Source: Struthio camelus | Lineage: Eukaryota > Chordata > Aves > Struthioniformes > Struthionidae | DNA: 64,000 nt | Assembly (NCBI RefSeq): GCF_040807025.1 | Contig: NC_090951.1 | Span: forward strand, 18,758,573-18,822,572 | Direction: 5' to 3' | Shown here: positions 11,923-24,100 of the stretch, piece by piece | Layout: each line of letters starts with the position of its first letter | How positions within the stretch are numbered: the first letter of the stretch is position 1 | Notes under the pieces: generated by a model | The model's database searches: none | What the model saw: only the letters and a program-made list of their open reading frames with translations | Told to the model about the DNA's origin: nothing | Program-made: the position numbers and the translations under genes

Positions 11923-14900
11923 AAGTGAACTTTTTTAAAGAGACAATTTAGAATCTATAGCCATTAGAAACAAACATATTCATCACATATTTAAGGTTAA
12001 TTAACAGAGTGATATTTTCTGACATTTCAGAAAATAGTTATTCTCTGTTCATCTTACTGAGATGCTGTTAACTGCATGCCCAACAATTTATTTGAAGTTA
12101 TTATAGGAAATTCATGAAGTATGGTAATTTAGGAAAATATCACACTAACATGTTCACCTACTGCCATCACAATGTAGGGAGGATATTAGGTTAGGGTACT
12201 AGAAAGTGTCAAGACTTTGCCAGCCATTGGAAAAAGAAGAAATAAAAATTCAAATCTTTTGTATTAAAATTGTTATCACTTCTGTCACACTTACAACAGA
12301 AATGAAAATAAATTATTCCTCTTAACTGAATTTGCTAAGAGCGGTGAAGCACTGCCTTCCACTTTCAGAGTGTGGCTAGAACTCCACATATTCCTCCTTA
12401 ACTTCCAGGTTCCCTTAACAGTGCCAATCTTCAGTGTAAGTTCCAAGCAATGCACATACACACATGCATTATTTCCCCCCAGATTTAAGGATTTTAAGAA
12501 TGATTTCTAATCAAGAATATTTTAACACAATATTTATGGGGAAAGAAAATTTGATAATGGTCTGGTCCTGGAAAAGAAATATTTCCAGAAGTAAAATATG
12601 AAAAAGAAAGCATTTTATATTTATTTTCTAAAATACAACTTTTTAATTTTTTTCAGGGATCCGTAGAGAGATATAACCAGAGTCATGATGTTTCTCTGCA
12701 ATAATGCTTCAAGCTACACTTGCAACCTAAACAATGTTTAAACAATCATGCCAAGACTAATGAAGTTTTTAATAAATGTCAAACAACAAGCATCTTCAGA
12801 TGCTCCAGTTTTTAACCTTATTTCTGAAAAATTAAAGTGATTTGCTCAAGAAACAATGCTCAATAATGAAGGACTTACTCAATGTAAAAGTTAACATTGA
12901 CATTAGTGTTTTCTTAGGGTATTCCCATCTTTGTTCAGTGGAGTATTTAAGTATGTATGGAGGAATAAAAATGGGGTAAGCGTTATTCCAAATCAGAACT
13001 TCCACTGTTCTAGGAAACTTGAAGGATATGAACAATAGAAGGCTAAAGCAAAACATTTAAAAGGTCAAATGACTGTATAAAAGAATTGACATGTAGAGAT
13101 AAAAAGCATATAGTATATCACTGCACATCTCAGTAAACATACAGCAAAAAAACCCACTACTTGCCAATGTGTCTGGCCTTAGATTCTCAATCTTTTAATT
13201 AGGCAAAATCTTTCATTGTTCCAGCATTCTTGCAAAGCTTAATTAGAAGCTTCAGCAATCAGTGCAGTATTATTGGCCTTTGTTGTTACTGTTACTAAAC
13301 GAACTAGGCTACAGATATGTTTTATCACACTTATCTTATTGCACTTATCTTTCAAAAAAAAAGATACTGATTAAATCAGATGCGAACTGGAGTCAGCAAG
13401 CTTACTCTTATAACCCCAAATATCATAGGTAACCGTTTAGAGTGTTTTGGTTTACCACACAAGTTTATATTGATATTAGATATTTAACTTTGAATGAACA
13501 TGTTATGAGAAGCAGTCCGCTTTTAAGATTAAACAATATCTCTTTCTTTTTCCACCATAAAGTCATCACTGCATTGGGTAAGTTCTTCCTTTGGCACAAC
13601 AAGCCAAATTTTGTTGGTTGGTTTTTTAAATCCAAGCACTGAACACGTGTTCAGATGAATAGGTTGCATCCTCACTTTCTTGGGTTTTTTTCAAAAATTC
13701 TGGAAAAAGTGCAGCAAAAAAAGAGGTGCTCAATTGCCTTTAGGGAAAACTGTATGTTGAAATATACATGGTCATTGGGGCTGATTCAGTTTCTCTAGTA
13801 GTTTCAACAACAGTAGTACAGCATATAACAGTTTCACCTGTAGATAGAAGAACTTTCTTCCAAAATGAAAGGCTTTAGGTAGCAGAGTCCATCTTTGAAC
13901 AGACTTGTTTCTTATCACAAAGGCTGAGGCTGTTCTAACTCACAATTTAAAGACCAGTATTGGTCACAAGAGGATGGAAACGTAAATATATTTCCAAGTA
14001 TTTTTTCAGCATACTATCCAAACTTAGGATCACACGCTATTAAGTTTTAGCCTGCAGTACGTAAGCATACATGACAATCTTTGTCATTTTACTCTATTCA
14101 TTGGAAGAACTAAATGTGATGCATCAATAATAATTTGACACATTAAAAATTACATTGAACCTTTCAAACAAAATGGATCCAATGCTCTTCAGAAATAATG
14201 AGAAATTACACATACAGGGGGCACTGATATGAACCCCCTTTGGGAAAGAAGATAGCATTTGTTAAACTAGACAATGTTTTAGAATAAAAAAAAAAATGTT
14301 GATGAAAATTATAGGACATTTTAGCCAAGTATCATTCACCTATGTTGTGACCTTTAGCTCAGCTCCAGACAGTCCGATACAATTTCTAATGATGAGAAGT
14401 CATGATTAGTTTCTGTTCCGCATGAAAAACAGAAAATCTAAAAGCAAATCTAGATCAGTGATTCACTGCTAGCTCAGAGGGTAAACTGATACCTCCTTGG
14501 AGGTATCCCATTCATAACTGCTCTGGTCTGACCCTGTCAGCTTATGAACTTTGACAAAATCACTGCCCGAGGTAAGGTGGTATGGCTGGAGGCCATAAGG
14601 AAATGTGTGAACAGTACAGGCATTCCAGCTAGGCTACAAAATTCTGAATGAACTCTGTAAGAAAGAATACCTTTCTGAAACAGCTAATGCAGAGGTCACA
14701 GTCAATCTGTAAACTGAATCAAATTGGAATAAATCCCACACAACACGAAGCGGTTTGTAAAAACTAAAGGCACTAACAGAACAGTCAGATTTTGTTTTAA
14801 CCCTCTCATTCTTTGCGTTTAAATAATATCGTAGATGTAGGAGTCATCAAAAAAAAGAAGAAAAAGAAAATCAAATACATTAGCTGCCCTGCTAGAATCC

Positions 14901-16821
14901 ATCAGCTATTTTAGTACATCCTCTGATGCTGACACTAATAAACTTCAAACAGAGATAAAAGGTATTTTTTATTTTAGAGAAGAAAACATTTTATTATTCT
15001 GTTATTACACAGAACAACTGAGAAAGTAGGAAAGCTAAGAACTCACACTGCACAGAATACAGAAGACAGTAAAGCAAAATTAACAAACATTTGGGGAAAA
15101 ACTAGGGAAACAGAGAGAGGAAAATGTGACGCAAAGTGACATGAAAAAAAGAGAGTCTTATAGGACAGAAATTCATAATCAATATTCTACCTCCAACAAA
15201 AAGGGAGAATGTTCTGAGAGAGGAGAAGCCAAAACAGGTGAAGTGGTTGCATCTAAATCACAACACAGTGTCCAAACTGCAACAGTAGTGTCCCTGCTGC
15301 ATCTCCCTATCCTAGTCCCCCCAGTCCCTTCCCCAAGTTATCCCGATTATGGAATGACTTCTCAGATATGCTTATTCTATTTATTTATTAGATAATTTCA
15401 TGTTAATGTATTAAATTTGTGTTCCATCCCAAAAACCCTAACTGTTATCAACAGAAGGAATAAGGAGGATTGCAGTAGGAGGTTGACAATAACAGCAGAA
15501 GGGAATTTTTTCCTTCTTTTAAATCAAACACTCAGGAGGAGAAAAACATGTCTCCAGACCAATGAACATGCAATTCTACTAAAACCAGCATATGCTTAGC
15601 CAGTGGATGCATTTCTGTTGCTTAGGGTGGCACCAGAAGTTACATATTGAATTTTTCATTCTCTCCAGTGGTAATTTCTTGGTCATTCACCTCCTCAGTA
15701 ATAATGTTTCGCTGAGTAAAATAATGCTTTAGGCTTTAAGTCTTAAAGGTTCTTCCCCCTTTTCCCCCCCTCAGAACGATGACTGATTTTAGCCCTTTAG
15801 AAAAATAAGCTTACTTATGAGACATTAGTGGCATTATTGCCTCCTTTAATATTCGTGACAGTCTCCAGCAAATGTATCACAAGTTGGCATTTATTAGTGC
15901 TAGGCACAAGTAAGGGGCATGTTATTTGATTTGAATAACAGCTTGGAGCTACAGTTTGAGTCCAGAAATATATTAGTCAGAAACAATCTCATTTAATAAC
16001 ACAGAAACTAATAGAAGAAAAGTATTCCAACTGATTCAAAATTGAATTTATGAATATTGCTTAGCAGGATTAATGATCAAAAACCAAACCTGTTTGTCAT
16101 GTTATAACAGACTTTTCGATTTAAATGCAAAACTAGAAGTCAATGAGTCCAATGGATTGTATATTGCTTTGAAGAAAACCAGTTCATTTTACACATAAGC
16201 TTTGAAATTGGCAATAAACTTTAATTACAGGGTCAGATAATCAAATTATAATCAAATAGCCTCACATAAAATCTGTGTTTGAAATTAATGAGATACAATT
16301 CTACCAGTCTGTAATATTGTACCTCTGAAACTTACTAAAAGACATTTCATTTTCATTTAAAAGTCACCTTAAGGACTTTCCTCTGAATTTCTTCTGCGTA
16401 GCTCAATTCTATTTGGAAATGTCTTATTTTTAGACCACACAGTTCTAAAGATTTTTGCATATGGAAAAATCATTTGTTATTCCATAGATTTTTTTATTGA
16501 TAATAGGAATTTTAATGAAATGATATTAGAAATCTTTCAAGTATATGCTTATTTATAACTTACATTGTTAGAGAAAGCTACACTTCAAATAATAAAGCTG
16601 CATAGTTGTTCAAGTGCACACACTAAAATTTTCATTTAATTCTGGATGACTGATCTCAACTTGTATGTGCAAACATATATGTTAACGTACACTACTGCAT
16701 AATCTACTTCTTTTCTGGGATACACAACCATGATAATTTCTCCCTACATGTCCTACCTTATCTGGAAGAAGAAATAAATCTTATTTTCAAGACAATAGAT
16801 AGAAAGAATAAACCAAACCCT

Positions 16822-16925
16822 GCTCTGGCTTTCTTAAAGATTTGCTATGTGGCCTCAGGCAAGGCACATTTTATTTTACAGCTAAGCTTTCTCAAGTGTA
16901 AAATGGCAGCTACAGCTTAGTACAA
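16822..16925 (+). repeat. MIR-like SINE fragment
   Basis: GCTATGTGGCCTCAGGCAAGGCACA, then a pyrimidine-rich block, then CTCAAGTGTAAAATGGCAG. This corresponds to the MIR core, where TGTGTGACCTTGGGCAAGTCAC is followed by CTCATCTGTAAAATGGGG. The order and spacing agree with MIR. It is an old copy, as expected for MIR in an amniote genome. Confidence 0.6.
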
Positions 16926-18704
16926 CTTCACTGGATTTATCACAGGACCATATTACTGATTATCAGACTGAAGATGCAAAATTTCACAATAGAAAATGTC
17001 AAGCCCTAAAGTATATTTTAAAACGTGCAACTGTAAAAGTGCCGAAAAAGCCAAATACTTGAAAAACAAACATTCTATTCACTAGCAATATAAGTGCTTG
17101 GTAGCGCTCAATGTAATTTTAAAAACCCTATCCCAAATTCAAAAACCTCACATCAGAAAGTACAGTTGTAAAATTTTACTACTAAGTAAAATATTTGGAA
17201 GCAAGTTTTTTTATCACATTAAGTTATTCCACGGTAAAAAAAATAACAACAGTTTAAAATAACTACATAACACAACTAATCATCTACTTGGATAAACTGC
17301 AGCAAGGAACACTAGATCCGTTGCACAAGAAAATCAGTACTCAGTAAACCTGGATGTGAATTTACAAAATGGTAGCTACTTATCACACCTCAATTTGGCC
17401 CCAATAGGGCACTATAGCATCCCTAACCTCCCTAATTATTACCTGAGGGGATTCTCCAGATCTCAGGTGGACTGTGTTTGGGCCTAGCTTCCTTGGCAAA
17501 TGCTTGTACTACATGCTAAAGACAAAGCAGCTTCCTTATTCTCTTGTGCAACTCATCCCATGCTCACTGCACTTGAGACTTTCTAGATGGAGCCCTCCTG
17601 CAGAGAGGTACCGTACTGCGTATTTCACAGGAGACCCTGCCGAGAAGTAATAGCTTCTCATACAGATAAACAGTAAACAGGGTCAATTAACGCGCAACTT
17701 TTCCAATATCCTAGTGGATATACCAGGCTCAAAGATGTTTCTGGGGGACTACAGGAAAAATAATTCCAGAGTAGCGACTTAAAGATACAGACACATGCAG
17801 GAGGTACCCTGGAGTTAGCTAGTGCATGATTGTGTGCCTCACAGCTGCTCCTTGGCAATTGTCCATATTAATTCTGTGAACCCATGATAAATGCAAACTA
17901 AATGATGGAAATGCATGCCATGTTCGTTAGGACAGATGGTGAAGAGCTAGGCAGCACTTCATGGCATTAGTCAGCAACTGCGATGCACGTTTGTAAGGAA
18001 CGTGCACCTCCGAACAGGCACCTTGCTAACGTTGCACTCCTCAGCTGCAGACCCACACCCGCCTATCTCGTAGTCCATGAGCCCACGCCAGATAGCCCTT
18101 AGCAGTTGAGCACAGATGCCCTTTTATTTCTCGCACATGGAGTTCAAGGCAGAGGAACAGCCATGATGCTCTGCAATAACATGAACTGCAAAGGAAGCTG
18201 ATTGATGGATCTGTAGGTGTGTGATAGCTTATATTTCTTTCAGTAGGTAGTAAATTACTTCCATTCACCAAGAGGTAAGACCATTCACACCGCTTCTTAG
18301 CATAGAACAGCATCTAATCACGTGTCCATTCCCTAAAACAACTGTCTTCAAAATTGGCCTGTTTTCTGAGAATACAAATGAACCCGCAGAAAGTTAAAGA
18401 AAAATCACAATTGTCATTGATTCTTTGTTGCAAGAAGCAACAAAAGTTTGAGCATTCTAATTATAACGGAGATTTTAAAAAATAACGTTCACTAGTAAAA
18501 CGTCTCAACATTATTAATATCCCTGATTATTAAAGGTCATACACTGAAATATTCACTGCTGAAGTGGGTTAGGAGACTTTGTCATTCATAGTTCAGCCTT
18601 CCTAGATTATGCCTGTGAACAAGCATCATATTTGGAATCATTTTATAAATCCCTAAGTCACGGGAATTCCCTAACCTTAATTGGGGAAATTAATCTGTAA
18701 CTTC

Positions 18705-18800
18705 ATACATCTTACTATTAAAAAGTTTGTCCTGATGTTCAGTCAAACACCGTCTTTCATGAGTGCGATCTACTTTCTCCTAGTCTTATCACTTTAGAAC
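18705..18800 (-). mobile_element. CR1 LINE fragment
   Basis: AAAAAGTTTGTCCTGATGTTCAG on the forward strand matches the stretch of avian CR1 that reads as AAAGTTTTTCCTGATGTTCAG in reverse orientation. It is followed by a degraded TCTCCTAGTCTTATCACT block. It lies inside the element rather than at its 3' end, so it is a partial, older copy. The ends are approximate. Confidence 0.6.
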
Positions 18801-19307
18801 AGCCTAAACAAACTTCATCTCTGTTGTGTACGCTGTTCAAATATTAGCTCCCACACAGCTATCATTTAGGCAAGTTATGCAGACTAATTCATTAAAGTCA
18901 GCCACAAAACAACTGCAAAGCAAAAACTATGCATTGTTAAAAGCAGAACTCGGTTCGGTTTGCTGCAAAGCAAAATTGAAAATTTTCATGTTTTACATGG
19001 AATCTCTGTCTGCCAGAGATACAAACATCTCACGGTTCCAGATATAAGAACCTCCTGTTTTCCTCCTTTTTTCTGTACATGTATTTTGCCAGAAAAGAGA
19101 AATTACAGTTAAACTTTTATTTGTAATATAGAATCTTACATTTGACTGAAAAAGAGTGATGAGCACACATGCATGCTAGAATTTGGTTTCCACTACAGTA
19201 TTAGTATAAATTCTGAGAAATACCAAGCCCAAGCATGCAAGTGCTTTAATTCTGAGTGAATTCTGTGCATCATCATTCTTTTTTCTCTCTCCTATAATAT
19301 TTTAAAG

Positions 19308-19352
19308 CTATATACATACATATACACACACACACACACACACATATATATT
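19308..19352. repeat. (CA)n microsatellite
   Basis: Ten uninterrupted CA units at 19325-19344, flanked by TATACATA and TATATA sequence. Such tracts are commonly length-polymorphic. Confidence 0.95.
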
Positions 19353-20764
19353 TTCCCCTCTATTGGTTTCTCAGTGTTTTATTTCCCTGTATGAGGACAG
19401 AAGCCAATCAAGGCAAACATGATTTATCTAGGAAGCAGCTAGAAAGCTGCAAGCAGCTTTAACTGAATTTGACATGTGAGCACTTTAAGGCAACAGGTCA
19501 TGAGAGCAGATGAAAGAGGAGAAAGGAGTCAATGACTGACCTTGTTTGTGACAGACATTTATATACCCATTTGTACAGCAGCAATTCAGTAGACACTTTA
19601 CAGAGAAACATGGAGTGAAGGTCCAGTCATCAAACAGCTCAACTGCCAAGGCCTTAAGCAGTCTCTTCAGAGGGATGCTTTGCACTCTACTGGTGACAAA
19701 GGAGATTGATTTGAATCACATTGGTTAAAGCACGAATTTTGATCGTGATTTAAATCAGCAAGATACCTTGAGAAATAGAAGTTTTCTTACTTTTTCAAGT
19801 CCAAACTGATTTCTCAGTTTTCAGTGATCACTGAAATTAACAAATTTGGTAGCACGACTTAGCATGAAAATCAGGGTTACCACACAGACTAGTCACAACA
19901 GTGTAGGACATGTGGAACTTTCACAGAGCTAAAGCTGGAGGAGAAAAGAATTGCCAAGGCCTCATCTGTATCCTGGTGATCAGGTGAAACTGCAGCTTTT
20001 TCCAGTGACTGACATTCAGTGTAAGAAGAGCCTGGAGGTTACTGGCAACCCACTGTTTGCTAGTTGAAGCATGCAGACATGTTGATTTTGTACAAAATTT
20101 CTTCAGCTTCAAAGTTTTGTTTTTTTCACCACCCTCCCTACTCTTTCACAAAACAAACATATGTTTTGGCTAAGAGTCTGAGTACCTTCTCTATGAATGT
20201 AACACCAAGCTGATACTGTTACCCCATTTTTGTCATGATTTTTGGAAAGAGAGAGACCTAATAGCCAGAAGTTTACTAATGTTAGGTTTGTTTCCATTTA
20301 AAAAGAAACAGATGTTGAAATCAGGTGTTTCCTTTAATCCTGTATATTTATAAAGAATGTACAAATTTTTTGAACAAGCGTCCAGAAATTGTTTCTTTGC
20401 GCCTTGCTTCAAGACTTTTGTTAGCGCATCAACAGGAAATTTTACCACACATCCTGTTATCACATATTCTCTACAAACAACTCTCGATAAAGTCTTGGGA
20501 CCCAATGTATCCTATTCATCACTTCCTATGTACATATCAGTATTTTATTGGGTCCCTGAAAGGATTCCTACTTTTCTTTCTCCTGGGATTGTATAATTGT
20601 GTTTGGATAAGTTATAAAAAGGAGATCTGAAGTAGTGTCCTTACAGCTAGAATGTTTTATTTTTCCAGAAATAAATATGAACATTTTTGTCTACAGGATT
20701 TCCACATCATTTTTTTTTTTTTAATCACTTTTTGGAACTTCATACATGAGAATTCCTGTTGTTC

Positions 20765-21128
20765 TTAGTTCACTGCTAAAAACTGAATAAAATCCTTGAG
20801 GGTATTCACAAAGGCTACGCTCAGCCTAGTGAGTCTAATCTCTCTTGATTCCTTCTCCCTCAAGAGAGAAATGAGCGCACCCAAAACGTGCTCCACGAAT
20901 GCTTGGTTAAATTCCTGATCTAAGTCACTTTGCAAAGGAACTCTTCTTTCTCTACATAATAGAGAGTCAAGCTGCATTAGTTTAACCACTTTTGTGAATA
21001 TTCCTTCATTTGTATTCTCACTGCTCTGTAAATCATCAGTAGGTACCGAACTGTGCTGAGTTTCCAGATGCTGATGAAACTTTTCTATAATCTTCATCTG
21101 ATTTTGGTGCATATGAGTATTGTGATCT
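20765..21128 (-). other. Unrecognised open frame, possible terminal exon
   Basis: An open frame ends in TAA at 20767-20765 and is preceded by an AG at 21130-21129 that could be an acceptor, though with a poor polypyrimidine tract. The conceptual peptide is about 120 residues, mixed polar then helical, with leucine/charged periodicity near its end (EHVLGALISLLREKE, then LTRLSVAF and FIQFLAVN). An AATAAA lies about 105 nt downstream (20661-20656 on the minus strand), consistent with a short 3' UTR. I recognise no family. Open frames of this length are expected a few times by chance in 64 kb, so this is a weak candidate. Confidence 0.22.
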
Positions 21129-21142
21129 CTAGGACTTGACAA

Positions 21143-24100
21143 ATTTAAAATTTAAAAATAATGTAAATCTTCCACCTCAGCTCAAGTGCAACCAGTTTCT
21201 CCATTTAGTCAACCTCTTAGTTTCTTACAGGCTGTTTTGTGAAATTGTCCATAGTTGCTAGATTGCCAGAACCTGACTCAGGCCCAAGTACGATGTGCAA
21301 AACGCTAGGGTACCTGCAGTCTAGTAGTTTAAAAATCATGATGTTACCTGCTTTTTCTCAAAAAATTAGGTACAACTTGATGTTACATATACCCATCACC
21401 GAGAGACCCATAGAAGAGGCCTAGCCAGGATAATTAAAATGAGACCACACTGAGAGGGGCCATTGTGAATAAAAAGCTTTTACTATAACTCAAAAAGATG
21501 CTACTCTATAAAGTAGGCAGTTTATCAGCTGCTTGTTCCTATATAGCACAGATTTCCAGAATCCACCTTCAGTTTCAGCAACTCAGAGGACTAGAAGAAA
21601 TAGAAAAGGATATTTTTTCCAAGTTCATTCACTCCTTTAAGCATTCAATTCCCTGCTGTCCTGTTTATGGAAATATTTGCCACTAGCAATCAAAATGCCA
21701 CATAAATGCAACACTAGCATTATCGTGCTTGTGTTCAAAGTCTGTGGCACAGTGTGGTAGAACTGTAATTGCCTGGCAGGTTTCCTTCAGAATTCCTGAA
21801 TCTATAGATTCATTGAATGAGATGCGTGGTCTATCCTGATCATAAATTTCCAACTAAGAAAATATTCTTTAACCATAGCCATGACTTACTTTTGCAATAA
21901 TTTGTCTTTGGAGAACTTCTTACTCCCCCAACCCCACCCCCTCCACCCTCCCCCTGACCTCCCACCCTGGTAATAAGCTAGCCATATCTCAAACCCTTTG
22001 TGTTCCTGTGTCAACACTACCCCCAAACTATAAGTGTTAGCAGCTGTGCACAATATGAAAGGGTTTTTGAAACACAGGGGGACTAAAACAGGAGCAATCA
22101 CAAGAGCCTCTTTGACTCTCAAAATGCTAAATCACACGCTGCTGATCACTGAAATGGTTTCCTTTCCTTACCCAACTTATGTAGTGGTTTTGCTGTTTTG
22201 GCCAACCTACAGATGAACCTTTTGTAATAGGAGGCCTAAAATCTCTGAACGTATGTGAGCATCCAAAGAGTCTGCAAGTTTTGGACAGCCTCAGCTTTCT
22301 TTTTGTCATGAAAACTTTCCCCTCGCTGATTATAAACTCAAAATAATTTACTTGTTTTTAAAACTATTCATATTTCTTTGGATTAAATTTCAGATTAATA
22401 CCGTAATGTTACTATATAAATGTATTAGTTCTTGCACATCAAGATTCTGCATGCATCAAATACAGAATAGGTAGGCTGAGAAAGACAGAGTGCAATACTG
22501 TTCTGTAAGCCTATAAAACATGGTAACACTCATGCCAACACAAGCCAAAAAGCCGTCACTTAAAATTATCACAGACCTTGTTCATCTCTATAAGCAGGCT
22601 CTTCCCGGTTTTCCACATTTTCTTCTATTTGCCAAAGCCTTTTTTTACAGTCCACTCTGGAAAGACAGCACAAACCTGTTACAGCATTAAGGATATCATC
22701 CACTCATGTCAAAAAAAGCCTTCAAAATTATTTTACTGAATTTTCTATAGTTCACCAAATATCTAGCACTCTAATTTTTCTTCAGTTGAGCTGTAGGCTA
22801 GGTCGAAGGGGTGGCTGAGTGCTTTTGATGCCTCTCTGATCCATTTGCTCTAAGAATTATAAAGAACTTCCCCTTCCCCCTACTGGTAATGGGTGAAATA
22901 ACTGCATTAGCAACTATTTCTCCCATATTTTCAATATTGTGTTAGAACAATGACTGGACTTGTTGACTTGCAACACTACTCCTAATGTTTAACCAGAGAG
23001 TTTCTTAGATAATTTGCTGTTCTTCATTTAAATGGGGAGCAATGCATTGAATCTAGACCAGAGATACACTTCTTGTGCCCACCTTCAACTCCCTTTTCTT
23101 TACAATGTTTTCCTGGAGCAGCAGCTGCTAGAGCTGCTTCTTCACATTTTGCAACTGTTGTTTCCTTTCTTAATTCTTGCTACTTGTAATAAACATTCAG
23201 GAAACAAATGCAGATCCATTCCAATTCCAGATCGGCAAGAATATTAGCAAATATTAGTTTCGACACACAGACAGGCTACCGGAGGGTGCTATCCCCTGCT
23301 CCATATTAATTATCTATGTGCATTCTCTTACTGTACACTGCCTTCCAGTAAATAGGAAATACCTCACTCTTGAGGTATTGAGAAGTAAGCAACCTAAATT
23401 TACCCTCAGGAGGTAGCTGCTGCTAAGAGTTTTGCAACTGCATGGAAGACCACTGTGACAATGCAAACAGAACGCCGAGAAAGCATTCGTTCACTTGGTG
23501 TGAGCTTCATTCCAGAGGAAAATTTCCAGAGTCTGAATTTGTAGGATTTTTTTGGTGCTATTTATTAAAAAGTTGTCAGCTATTATTAAAAAAAATCCCA
23601 AATAACTATTTATCCATTATTTCAATTACTCAGATTCCCTTTTCTGATTAGTAAGTCCAGTGTTTAAACTTAGTTAATAGAGAGTGGTCACATTCTCTAA
23701 TAATCCTCTCCAGATCAACGGTTCTGTTCAAATTCCTGTAACTTTTTAACATTTTTGCTCATGTTTAAGTAAATGCCTATTATTCTATGTACTTCTTAGC
23801 TACTATTGTGCAGTCAGTAGCCAAATTCTCATTAGTATTAACTGTTCATATACCAAAAATGTGGGACTGATCTTTGTACCTCCAAGATTTGTCCTCTCAA
23901 CTTCATGTCTCTGTTTGCTGCTCTTAAGTGCGAGACCTTCATTCATGACCTCACCATGCCAATTGCTTTGCCTTGTCCCACCCTTAGTCCTCCTTTTTAT
24001 ATTGCCATTTTTCAGATTTAACTATTTCCTTATTTTTTTATTATCACCTACTTTTCCTTGTTCTATAAATGAAGATCTTGCTTTTTTTGTTTTTTTTTTA

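Larger units (their letters stand above)
10981..18704. other. Intergenic; no recognised gene
   Basis: Unannotated AT-rich sequence apart from the small inverted repeat near 11.9 kb and the MIR-like fragment near 16.8 kb. Open frames are all under 95 codons and look random in composition. Confidence 0.45.

Noticed and set aside
15660-15715. Many very short blocks with good splice-like ends, such as this 21-nt one, and others near 2.1, 3.5, 7.8, 9.0, 11.0, 14.5, 18.2 and 27.5 kb
   Set aside because: Pairs of acceptor- and donor-like sites this close are expected repeatedly by chance in 64 kb; open frames of 7-16 codons carry no weight.
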